Origin: an uncultured Clostridia bacterium | GTDB lineage: Bacteria > Bacillota > Clostridia > TANB77 > CAG-508 | Reading direction: 5' to 3' | NCBI GenBank assembly: GCA_934120645.1 | Contig: CAKOUO010000002.1 | Location: 62,001 to 126,000, forward strand | Length of the DNA stretch: 64,000 nucleotides | Shown here: piece by piece, positions 49,805 to 57,789 of the stretch | Numbering within the stretch: the stretch's first letter is position 1 | Layout of the letters: each line of letters opens with the position of its first letter | Notes under the pieces: generated by a model | What the model was told of the DNA's origin: nothing | Databases searched by the model: none | Seen by the model: only the letters and a program-made list of their open reading frames with translations | Program-made: the position numbers and the translations under genes

Positions 49805-50710
49805 GTGGAAAAAGAATTTAAATCAGGATTTGTAACAATAATTGGAAGAACAAATGTGGGAAAATCTACATTAATTAATTTATTGGTTGGTGAGAAGGTT
49901 GCAGCAATTGCTAATAAGGTTCAAACGACAAGGACTGCGATAAAGGGGATTGTGAATAGGGAAAATTCACAAATTATAATAACAGATACTCCAGGGATAC
50001 ATAAGCCTAAGCATAAATTAAATGAAACAATGGTGGAGACGTCTTTTACTTGTTTACCAGATTCAGATGTGGTTTTATTTTTAATAGAGGCTACTAGTGA
50101 GGATATTGGTAGAGGGGATAGGATGATATTAGATAAAATAAAAGAGGCAAATAGAAAAACTATATTAATAATTAATAAGATAGATTTGGTAAAAAGAGAG
50201 AATTTGTTAAAATTAATAGATTTGTATAGTAGAGAATATAAATTTGAAGCTGTTATACCGATATCAGCAAATCAGTCAAAATATAAAGAAATTGTTTTAG
50301 ATGAAATTGAAAAGAACTTAAAACCGGGTCCTGCATATTATGATATAGAAGAATATACAGACCAAACTTTGAGACAATTGGCAGAAGAAACAATTAGAGA
50401 AAAAGCTTTAAAATTATTGCAAGATGAAGTGCCACATGGAATTTATGTAGAAGTTGAAAAAATGAATTTAAGAAAAAATAAACAAGATGAAGATATTTAT
50501 GATATAGAAGCAACTATATATTGTTTAAGAGAGTCACATAAAGGAATTATTATAGGAAAAAATGGAGAAATGCTAAAAAGAATAGGAAGAGCAGCAAGAA
50601 TAGATATGGAGCAAAATTTTGGAATAAAGATAAATTTAAAAACTTGGGTAAAAGTAAAACAAGATTGGCTTGATAATGATTCAATTGTGAGCAAATTTAA
50701 ATTGAAATAA
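49805..50710 (+). CDS. era: GTPase Era
   Basis: Essential GTPase that assists 30S subunit assembly by binding 16S rRNA near its 3' end. GTG start behind TTGGAGAGTAAAAA. G1 is GRTNVGKS (residues 14-21; usually GRPNVGKS), G3 is DTPGIHKPKH, and G4 is NKID. The C-terminal KH domain ends with the Era signature GKNGEMLKRIGRAARIDME. Length 301 residues is standard. Era-yqzL-recO is the same order as in Bacillus. Confidence 0.98.
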   Translation: MEKEFKSGFVTIIGRTNVGKSTLINLLVGEKVAAIANKVQTTRTAIKGIVNRENSQIIITDTPGIHKPKHKLNETMVETSFTCLPDSDVVLFLIEATSEDIGRGDRMILDKIKEANRKTILIINKIDLVKRENLLKLIDLYSREYKFEAVIPISANQSKYKEIVLDEIEKNLKPGPAYYDIEEYTDQTLRQLAEETIREKALKLLQDEVPHGIYVEVEKMNLRKNKQDEDIYDIEATIYCLRESHKGIIIGKNGEMLKRIGRAARIDMEQNFGIKINLKTWVKVKQDWLDNDSIVSKFKLK

Positions 50711-50783
50711 TAAAAAAGAATAAAAATGTAAAAAATGCAAAAGATAAATTAAAGGTAAAACTTTAAGATTGGAGATGAAGCAT

Positions 50784-50936
50784 ATGATTAAAAAAATAGC
50801 ATGGGATGCATTTAAAAATACAGGAGATATTAATACATTTTTGGAATATAAACAAATAGAAAACATAGAAAATGAAATGAAAGAAACACAGGAAATAGAT
50901 GAAAAAATAAATATAGAAAATGATATACAATTATAA
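50784..50936 (+). CDS. yqzL: YqzL-like small protein, 50 aa
   Basis: A short gene between era and recO: ATG behind TTGGAGATGAAGCAT. The start MIKKIAWDAFKNTGDINTFL + EYKQIE matches the YqzL pattern (W-x-x-F-x-x-T-G-x-I-x-x-Y/F-L-x-Y-K), and the position is the same as in Bacillus. The rest is an acidic tail. Function of the family is unknown; association with era and recO is conserved. Confidence 0.8.
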   Translation: MIKKIAWDAFKNTGDINTFLEYKQIENIENEMKETQEIDEKINIENDIQL

Positions 50937-50950
50937 TAAAAGGTGAAGAA

Positions 50951-51679
50951 ATGGCTAATACAAAAATAAATGGAATTGTGATTGCAGAAAATAATTTAGG
51001 TGATTATGATAAAATGTTAACAATATTAACTCCAAATTATGGTAAAATATCATGTGTAGCTAAAGGAGCAAGAAAAAACCAAAGTGCTCTTTTAGCTGGC
51101 ACACAATTATTTTGCTTTGGAGAATATTTGGTATATAAAGGGACAAGTACATATCATATGAATTCTTGTGAAATTATAGAAGTTTTTTATAATTTAAGAA
51201 CAGACTTAGACAAACTAAAATATGCCATACATATAAATAAAATAATACAAGATGTAACAGAAGAGAATGAAAACTGTTACAGAATTTTACAACTTTTTTT
51301 AAATACTTTATATACTATATCAGAAACAGATAAAAATTTAGATTTAATATTAAGTGTATTTAAACTTAGACTTTTAACAATTTTAGGTTTTACACCTAGA
51401 ATACAAGAATGTGTAAATTGTAAAGAAAAAGATAAATTAACAAAATTTAGCATAAAAGATAATGGCTTTAAATGTGATGCATGTGGTAGACAAGACAAAT
51501 CAGCTTTAGATATGAGCGAAAGCACAAAAAATGCTATAAAGTATACTATTACTGCACCTCCAAAAAAATTGTTTTCATTTAATTTAAAAGATGAAGGACT
51601 AAAAGAATTTGAATTAATAACTAAAATATATTTTAATGAAAAATTAGAAAAAGAATATAAAATAGAAGAAATATTTTAA
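50951..51679 (+). CDS. recO: DNA repair protein RecO
   Basis: Mediator of RecA loading in the RecFOR pathway. The N-terminal OB fold reads NGIVIAENNLGDYDKMLTIL and GKISCVAKGARKNQS. The C-terminal zinc site has CVNC near residue 157 and CDAC near 178. Length 242 residues is normal. The gene starts 14 nt after yqzL behind AAAAGGTGAAGAA, so era-yqzL-recO form one operon. Confidence 0.95.
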   Translation: MANTKINGIVIAENNLGDYDKMLTILTPNYGKISCVAKGARKNQSALLAGTQLFCFGEYLVYKGTSTYHMNSCEIIEVFYNLRTDLDKLKYAIHINKIIQDVTEENENCYRILQLFLNTLYTISETDKNLDLILSVFKLRLLTILGFTPRIQECVNCKEKDKLTKFSIKDNGFKCDACGRQDKSALDMSESTKNAIKYTITAPPKKLFSFNLKDEGLKEFELITKIYFNEKLEKEYKIEEIF

Positions 51680-51684
51680 ACTAC

Positions 51685-51713
51685 TTGCAAAAAATGACAA
51701 GAAAATATATAAT
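51685..51713 (+). promoter_or_regulatory. hpf promoter
   Basis: TTGCAA (51685-51690), 17-nt spacer, TATAAT (51708-51713). Confidence 0.8.
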
Positions 51714-51752
51714 TGAGTTAGGCAAAAGTAAAAGAAGAAGGGAGCGATTTTT

Positions 51753-52280
51753 ATGAAAATAAAAATTATAGGAAAAGAACTAAAGATAACAGAAGCAATT
51801 AACGACTATGTAGAGAAAAAATTAGACAGAATTGATAAATATTTTGAAGATGCCGAAGCAGATGTTACTTTAAAAACAGAAAAAAATGTGCAAACAGCAG
51901 AAATTTGCATTATAGCAAATGGAGAAAAATTCAGAGCTGTTACAGAAGACAAAGACTTATATGCATCTATAGATAAAGATATAGATATATTAGAAGGTCA
52001 AATAAGAAAATTTAAAACAAAAAAAGAAAAAATGATGAAAGATGGAAGTATTAAAACAATGGATACTGTACCAGATCACATTGCAGAAATTTCAAATGAG
52101 ATTATAAAAACATCTTATTATGAAATAAAACCAATAACACCAGAAGATGCAGTACTTGAATTACAAGCACATCCAACACATAATTTTTTAGCATTTATTA
52201 ATGTAGAAACAGGAAAAGTAAATGTTATACATAAATTAAAAGATGGAAAAAACTATGGTTTAGTAGAACCAGAGGCATAA
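51753..52280 (+). CDS. hpf: Ribosome hibernation promoting factor (long form)
   Basis: Binds 30S subunits and dimerises 70S ribosomes in stationary phase. The N-terminal S30AE domain (residues 1-100) opens KIKIIGKELKITEAINDYVEKKL and includes the basic RKFKTKKEKM. The C-terminal dimerisation domain (115-175) shows KPITPEDAVLELQAHPTHNF then the YGLVEPE end. The two-domain length of 175 residues defines the long form found in Firmicutes. ATG follows GAAGGGAGCGATTTTT. Confidence 0.97.
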   Translation: MKIKIIGKELKITEAINDYVEKKLDRIDKYFEDAEADVTLKTEKNVQTAEICIIANGEKFRAVTEDKDLYASIDKDIDILEGQIRKFKTKKEKMMKDGSIKTMDTVPDHIAEISNEIIKTSYYEIKPITPEDAVLELQAHPTHNFLAFINVETGKVNVIHKLKDGKNYGLVEPEA

Positions 52281-52296
52281 ATAAAAAGGAAAATAT

Positions 52297-52506
52297 ATGA
52301 AAAATAAAATTAGTAATTCAAAAGGTTCAATTACTTTATTTGTATTAATAAGTGTATTATTTTTCTTAGTAGTTGTATCAGGAATATATATTGGAGTTAG
52401 TAATAGAACACAAAAACAGGAAAGAGATATTCAAAAGATTCAACAAGTATATGAAAAAGAAAATGTAGATGATTTATACAATAAGTCAATTGAAAATAAA
52501 AAATAA
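52297..52506 (+). CDS. Small pilin-like membrane protein, 69 aa
   Basis: ATG behind AAAAGGAAAATAT, 16 nt after hpf. The N-terminus KNKISNSKG-SITLFVLISVL resembles a type IV pilin-like leader with a Gly-Ser cleavage site, followed by one transmembrane helix (about 12-34). A short charged helix of 35 residues completes it. It may be processed by the prepilin peptidase that serves the nearby Tad locus. Function unknown. Confidence 0.65.
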   Translation: MKNKISNSKGSITLFVLISVLFFLVVVSGIYIGVSNRTQKQERDIQKIQQVYEKENVDDLYNKSIENKK

Positions 52507-52533
52507 AAAGGCAGGAAATCAAATCCTGCCTTT
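52507..52533 (+). terminator. Intrinsic terminator after the hpf unit
   Basis: Stem GGCAGGA / TCCTGCC with loop AATCAAA, then TTTA. Confidence 0.75.
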
Positions 52534-52613
52534 ACTTATGTAAATAGCAAAATTTAACTTTCTACCCTCAATCATAAAGTTTTAAAAATCTGTCAGTCTA
52601 TCAAAAAATGATC

Positions 52614-52811
52614 CTATTTCATGTTGTTTTCAACTTGTTGTATCATTTTTTTAACCATGTTTCCACCTATTCTACCAGCATCTCTAGCAGAAATGTCACC
52701 ATTGTATCCGTCTTTTAAATTAACTCCAACTTCACTTGCAACTTCATATTTGAATTTGTCTAAAGCTGTCATAGCTTCTGGAACTAATTTTTTGTTTGAA
52801 TAGTTTGCCAT
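52614..52811 (-). CDS. Alpha/beta-type small acid-soluble spore protein
   Basis: DNA-protecting protein of the spore core. I use ATG 52811, behind GCAGGAGGTGAATATT; a longer frame exists without ribosome site. The 65 residues contain the germination protease site in FKYEVASEVGV (cleavage within E-V-A-S-E) and the conserved C-terminal block GDISARDAGRIGGNMVKKMI. Both are diagnostic for SASP alpha/beta. It is monocistronic, with no sigma-G promoter that I could identify with confidence. Confidence 0.95.
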   Translation of the reverse strand: MANYSNKKLVPEAMTALDKFKYEVASEVGVNLKDGYNGDISARDAGRIGGNMVKKMIQQVENNMK

Positions 52812-53024
52812 AATATTCACCTCCTGCAAATATACATTTCTAGAAAAAAACATTTGCTTTTTCTAATACTATCATTTGCAAATTTAGATAAAATAAACAG
52901 GAAATTTTTTCAAAATAAAAATAAAACAAAAAAGCATAGAAAATATTGGAAAATAAAGCATTAAAAACGAATATTACAAATATATTACAAATATATTAAC
53001 TTTTTATTACAAAAGGCTATTTTA

Positions 53025-53053
53025 TTGATTTTGATATTGATATGAGGTAAAAT
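53025..53053 (+). promoter_or_regulatory. Promoter of the Tad-like locus
   Basis: TTGATT (53025-53030), 17-nt spacer, TAAAAT (53048-53053). Upstream, two direct repeats of ATATTACAAAT (about 52973-52995) could bind a regulator. Confidence 0.55.
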
Positions 53054-53113
53054 ATAATAAAGATTATTTTGTAATTTTATAAATATTTTTAAGTTTTAAA
53101 GGAGGAATTTGTA

Positions 53114-54196
53114 ATGGCAACAAATCCAATGCAAAGAAAAGCAAGAAATTCATTTTTATTAGGAATGTTAGTAACATTAATAATTGCAGGAATAGTAATA
53201 GCATTATTATTTGTTCAATTAAAAAATTATAAAGATAAGGAAAATCAAGAAAAAGCAAATAGTGTAAAAGTGTGGGTATTAAGTCAAGATGTTATTTCTG
53301 GTCAAGTAATAACAACAGATATGCTAACACAACAAGTTGTTAATAAAACAACAGTACCAGCTAATGCAATGGGAAATACATCAATATTAACAAACTATTC
53401 ACTAGAAGATAAAGAAGGAAATGAAGTAATTACTGAATATAAAAACAACAATGCGACATTATATTTATCTAAAGATGGAAGTAAATCAGAACTTAAACAA
53501 GAAGATAATGGTAGTTATTACATACAAAAAAACGGAGAAAAAGAATATGTAGACCTTGTTGAAGCTCCAATTGTTGCAAAAGTTAATATGAATAAAAATA
53601 CTATTATAACAACAGAAATGGTTGCTAAATCTGAAGAAGTTACAACAGATGATTTAAGAAAACAAGAATATAACATGCTTGTTTTACCAAGTCAATTACA
53701 AACAGGAGAATATGTTGATGTAAGATTAGCATTACCAACAGGACAAGATTATATAGTAGTATCAAAAAAACAAGTTGAAATTCCACAAGTTTCTGGAGTA
53801 GATGTTGACGATACTATTTGGATGAAATTAAAAGAAGATGAAATAGTAACTATGAATAATGCAATAGTTGATGCATATAGAATATTAGGAGCAAAATTAT
53901 ATGTAACAACATATACAGAAGCTGGATCACAACAAGCAGCAACACCTACATATGTACCAAGCAGAGAAGTTGCAATTTTAATTCAAAACAATCCAAACAT
54001 TATTGATAAAGCAAAAAATGAATTAATAAATAGATATAGTCAAAATTCTAATGTAAGAAATGATGCAATAAATTCAGCTATTTCAAGTAGTGGCGAAGAT
54101 GGTCAAGAAAATGTAAAAACAAAAGTACAAGAAAGCATAACAAATTCAAAAGAAGATAGACAAAAATATTTACAATCATTAGGTGGAGATTATTAA
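53114..54196 (+). CDS. cpaB: CpaB/RcpC-like pilus assembly protein (SAF domain)
   Basis: The first gene of the Tad-like locus, behind AAAGGAGGAATTTGTA. A transmembrane helix (about residues 14-36) follows a short cytoplasmic end. A SAF-like domain begins with VKVWVLSQDVISGQVITTDML, continues around VAKVNMNKNTIITTEMV, and ends with the QLQTGEYVDVRLALPTGQDY strand. This matches CpaB/RcpC, a periplasmic or extracytoplasmic component of Tad pilus machines. The C-tail is a low-complexity Asn/Ser/Lys region. Role in a Gram-positive envelope is less clear. Confidence 0.82.
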   Translation: MATNPMQRKARNSFLLGMLVTLIIAGIVIALLFVQLKNYKDKENQEKANSVKVWVLSQDVISGQVITTDMLTQQVVNKTTVPANAMGNTSILTNYSLEDKEGNEVITEYKNNNATLYLSKDGSKSELKQEDNGSYYIQKNGEKEYVDLVEAPIVAKVNMNKNTIITTEMVAKSEEVTTDDLRKQEYNMLVLPSQLQTGEYVDVRLALPTGQDYIVVSKKQVEIPQVSGVDVDDTIWMKLKEDEIVTMNNAIVDAYRILGAKLYVTTYTEAGSQQAATPTYVPSREVAILIQNNPNIIDKAKNELINRYSQNSNVRNDAINSAISSSGEDGQENVKTKVQESITNSKEDRQKYLQSLGGDY

Positions 54197-54219
54197 AATA
54201 AAAAGAAGGAGAATTACGT

Positions 54220-54912
54220 ATGAAAAAGATAGGATTTATAGGGGCTTATGACAAGACAGATATGTTATTAAATATTGCTAAAATTTTAACAACAATGTCT
54301 AAAAAAGTTTTAATAGTAGATTCAACAATAAATCAAAAAGCACGTTATGTGGTACCTAATATAAGTCCTACTGTATCTTACGTAACTTCTTTTGAAGATA
54401 TAGATGTGGCAGTAGGATTTGACAATGTAGAAGATATAAAAAAATATATTGGAGATGTGCAAACATTACCATATGATGTATTACTAATTGATGCGGATAC
54501 TCCTCAAAAAATAACAGAATTTCAGCTAGATATGGCAGATAAAAATTATTTTGTAACATCATTTGATATCTACTCTTTAAAAAAAGGTATGGAAATATTA
54601 AGTTCATTAACATTTCCTCTTAATTTAACTAAGATATTATACGCAAAAGATATGATTAAAGAAGAAGATGACTATTTAAATTTTTTATCTCTAGGACTTA
54701 AAGTTATATGGGATGAAAATAGAATATATTTTCCGATAGAGAATGGAGATTTAAGTGTTATTGCTGAAAATCAAATGGTTCAAAAAATCAAATTTAGAAA
54801 ATTAAGCGTACAATATAAAGATAGTTTAGTTTTTATAGTACAAGAAATTTTAAATGAAAAGAGCGATTCAAATATAAGACGAGCTGTTAAAACAATAGAA
54901 AAAGGAGTGTAA
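54220..54912 (+). CDS. TadZ/CpaE-like ParA-fold protein without intact P loop
   Basis: A 230-residue protein with a ParA/MinD-like fold: the N-terminal strand KKIGFIGAYDKTDMLLNIAK has only a degenerate P loop (GAYDKTD), and VLIVDSTINQKARY and LPYDVLLIDADTPQK mark later strands. The missing Walker lysine/threonine pattern suggests no ATPase activity. Such TadZ/CpaE relatives localise Tad machines. The next gene encodes a second, better conserved member, ending two bases after this stop. Confidence 0.65.
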   Translation: MKKIGFIGAYDKTDMLLNIAKILTTMSKKVLIVDSTINQKARYVVPNISPTVSYVTSFEDIDVAVGFDNVEDIKKYIGDVQTLPYDVLLIDADTPQKITEFQLDMADKNYFVTSFDIYSLKKGMEILSSLTFPLNLTKILYAKDMIKEEDDYLNFLSLGLKVIWDENRIYFPIENGDLSVIAENQMVQKIKFRKLSVQYKDSLVFIVQEILNEKSDSNIRRAVKTIEKGV

Positions 54913-54914
54913 AA

Positions 54915-55748
54915 ATGTCAATTATTACATTTGTTAATAACAAAGAAGAAGAAACAGGAAAAACAATGTCACTTGTAGCATTAGCAACATATATGTCAAT
55001 CGAATATAACAATAGAATACTAATAATTTCAACAACAAACAAAGAAGACAAAATAAAATCTTGCTTCTTTGAAGAAAGACAAGTGAAAAAAATTAGACGA
55101 GGAATATTTGGTGAAAATACATCAGCAATTGATACAGAAAGTGGAATAGAAGGAATAGCCAAAATAGTAAGAAGTAATAAATTAACACCAGAGATGATAA
55201 CAAATTATACAAGAGTAGTATTTAAAGATAGATTAGAAATACTTTTAGGTACTGAAAATGGACAAAGAATATCAGAAGAATATGCAGATATTATAAATAT
55301 TGCTAGTATGTATTATGATAAAGTTTTTGTAGATTTAGACTTTAATGTAGATGAACAAACAAGAAATAAAATACTAGAAAAGTCTGATTTAGTAATTGTT
55401 AATTCAAGTCAAAATTATAGAAGTATAAAAAGCTTAAAAGAAAACAAAGAAAAGAGTGAATTATTAAAATCACCAAAAACACTATTATTAATAGGAAAAT
55501 ATGATAAATATTCAAAATATAATTCTAAAAATATTACTAGATTTTTAGAAGAAAGAAATCAAGTACTTACAATACCATATAACACATTATTTTTCGAAGC
55601 TGTTAACGAAGCTGGAGTGCCAGACTTATTTTTAAGACTTAGAAAGTTATCAGATTCAGATGATAGAAATGCAATTTTTATAGAAGAAATAAAGAGAGCT
55701 TCTGAAAATATTGTATACAGACTTCAAGAATTACAAGCAATGATGTAA
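54915..55748 (+). CDS. TadZ/CpaE-like ATPase, second copy
   Basis: A 277-residue ParA/MinD-superfamily protein. The P loop is NNKEEETGKTMSLVALATYM, a deviant Walker A that keeps GKT. Switch-like strands are NNRILIISTTN and YYDKVFVDLDFNVDEQT. It starts two bases after the previous ParA-fold gene, so the pair may form a heterodimer in which one subunit binds ATP. Tad loci use TadZ to position the machine at the cell pole or septum. Assignment rests on fold and context. Confidence 0.72.
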   Translation: MSIITFVNNKEEETGKTMSLVALATYMSIEYNNRILIISTTNKEDKIKSCFFEERQVKKIRRGIFGENTSAIDTESGIEGIAKIVRSNKLTPEMITNYTRVVFKDRLEILLGTENGQRISEEYADIINIASMYYDKVFVDLDFNVDEQTRNKILEKSDLVIVNSSQNYRSIKSLKENKEKSELLKSPKTLLLIGKYDKYSKYNSKNITRFLEERNQVLTIPYNTLFFEAVNEAGVPDLFLRLRKLSDSDDRNAIFIEEIKRASENIVYRLQELQAMM

Positions 55749-55783
55749 AAAATGAATGAAGTGAAAGAAAGGAAGAATATCAA

Positions 55784-57763
55784 ATGACAATAACTAATAT
55801 ATTATTAACTTTAGTTGTTCTAATAATTGCAATAGCAGCAGTCTATTACTATATTAAGAAAAAACATGAAGCGCCTTCAGAAGAAGTACTTAATGTAGAT
55901 GATAAGACATATACACTAGAAAAAATGCAAGAATTTGTAAAAAGAAGACTAGACGAGATAACAAAAGTAAACTTATATGATATAGGTCTTTCAGAAGAAG
56001 AACTAGTAAGAAGAAAAAATAAAAAATATGAATTAAAAAAGGCCTTAAAAGGATGCACATATGGAGATGTTAATGATAAAAAGTATGTAAAAGAATTGAT
56101 ATTCGATTTACTTTCAAAAGAATATGGGGTAAATGAATCAAATATATCAAGAGCAATTCCATTTGATGTACCATCTTTATTAACTGCTCAAGATAAATTT
56201 GATATATTAATATATGTATATAAAAATGAATTTGGATATGAAGCTTTAACAGAATTAATAAAAAAATATAATTTGGCAGTTTTAAAATATATAGAAGGAG
56301 AAACAAAACCTTCTTATGTTATAACAGCACAAGAAATTGAAGATATATACGAAAAAGAAAATATACAATTAAGCTTTACAGATAAGCTATCAATTGTAGT
56401 ACAAAGAATTTACCAATATTATAAAGGTTATAGTTCAATAGATGAAGTAAGAGATATGAATATAGATGGTGTATCTGGTGGTGTATCTGGTTTACCAGAA
56501 AGCTTTTTAAGCCAAGTTGCACAAACTTCTGATAGTGATTATTTAGCACAAATATCAGAACATAAAGTTCCAAGAGCTTGTGACAGTATATGGATATTCT
56601 TCCAAGGTAAATCAATACGTTTAGCATTCTTAAGTTTCGGAACAGAATCAGAATTAAAAAGAGTATGTCAAAATATTTATAAATACAATAACCCAGGACA
56701 ATTATCAGATACAAATGGTTATAAAATAAATGAAATGAAAGATGGTTCTCGTGTAGTTGTTGTAAGACCAAGCTTTTCAGAAACATGGGCATTTTTCGTA
56801 AGAAAATTTGATGTTAAAAGAGCAACATTAGAGCAATTAGTAAAAGGACCTGGATGTGATGATGTAATTGAATTATTAAAATATTTAGTAAAAGGTGCAA
56901 GAATTACATCAATTACTGGTGAACAAGGTTCTGGTAAAACAACATTATTAATGGGAATGATAGAAAATATATATGAAACAATGAATATAAGGGTTCAAGA
57001 AACAGCATTCGAATTACATTTAAGAAAAATTTACCCAACAAGAAATATTCTTACATTCCGTGAAACAGATACAATATCTGGACAAGAAGGTCTAGATGTT
57101 CAAAAGAAAACTGATGGATCTGTTAACATCATAGGTGAGGTTGCAACAGACCCCGTAGCATCTTGGATGATACAAGCAGCACAAGTTGCATCTAAATTTA
57201 CATTATTTACACACCATGCTAAGACATTTCCAAACTTAGTAACAGCATTAAGAAACTCAATGCTTAGAACAGGTGTATTTAAAGATGAAAAGACAGCAGA
57301 AGAACAAGTTGTTCAAGTTTTAAACTTTGATATACATCAAGTTAAAGACTTTAGAGGAAAAAGATATATAGAAAGAATAACAGAATGTATACCATTAGAG
57401 AATAAAAATGAGTATACATATGATCATAGAAATGAAAAAACATTAGAAGGAAAATTTGATAAATTTTTTGATAATGCAACACATTATTTTTCAAAGGTTA
57501 CAGATAAACAATTATATACATATAGAAACATTATGGAATATATAGATGGAGAATATGTTATAACAAATCCAATTACAGATGAAAACATTAGACAAATGAG
57601 AGAAAGTATGGATGAATCAGATGTAGAAAAATTTGATAAATTTATAGAAAAACATTGGGGTAAAACACAAAAAAGAGAGACTGTTTCTGTATCTGCAGAA
57701 ACAGAAGAAACCAAACCAAAAAGAAGAGGAAGAAAGCCAAGTACAGACAAAAAATCAGTATAA
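55784..57763 (+). CDS. tadA: CpaF/TadA-like secretion ATPase
   Basis: Motor ATPase that polymerises Tad pili. A transmembrane helix (about residues 4-24) at the N-terminus is unusual, as TadA is normally soluble. After an all-alpha domain, the RecA-like domain carries Walker A GEQGSGKTT (about 379-387), an arginine-rich LRKIYPTRNILTFRETD segment, and a VNIIGEVA strand as Walker B (about 446). The His box is FTLFTHHAKTF. A basic tail KPKRRGRKPSTDKK ends the 659 residues. It heads the core tadA-tadBC pair. Confidence 0.88.
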   Translation: MTITNILLTLVVLIIAIAAVYYYIKKKHEAPSEEVLNVDDKTYTLEKMQEFVKRRLDEITKVNLYDIGLSEEELVRRKNKKYELKKALKGCTYGDVNDKKYVKELIFDLLSKEYGVNESNISRAIPFDVPSLLTAQDKFDILIYVYKNEFGYEALTELIKKYNLAVLKYIEGETKPSYVITAQEIEDIYEKENIQLSFTDKLSIVVQRIYQYYKGYSSIDEVRDMNIDGVSGGVSGLPESFLSQVAQTSDSDYLAQISEHKVPRACDSIWIFFQGKSIRLAFLSFGTESELKRVCQNIYKYNNPGQLSDTNGYKINEMKDGSRVVVVRPSFSETWAFFVRKFDVKRATLEQLVKGPGCDDVIELLKYLVKGARITSITGEQGSGKTTLLMGMIENIYETMNIRVQETAFELHLRKIYPTRNILTFRETDTISGQEGLDVQKKTDGSVNIIGEVATDPVASWMIQAAQVASKFTLFTHHAKTFPNLVTALRNSMLRTGVFKDEKTAEEQVVQVLNFDIHQVKDFRGKRYIERITECIPLENKNEYTYDHRNEKTLEGKFDKFFDNATHYFSKVTDKQLYTYRNIMEYIDGEYVITNPITDENIRQMRESMDESDVEKFDKFIEKHWGKTQKRETVSVSAETEETKPKRRGRKPSTDKKSV

Positions 57764-57789
57764 ACGATTTTTCAGGAGGTGAATAGCAA

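Noticed and set aside
52970..53000. Repeated ATATTACAAAT near the Tad promoter as a CRISPR or iteron array
   Set aside because: Only two short AT-rich repeats; similar strings also occur by chance near 41440-41480. At most an operator.
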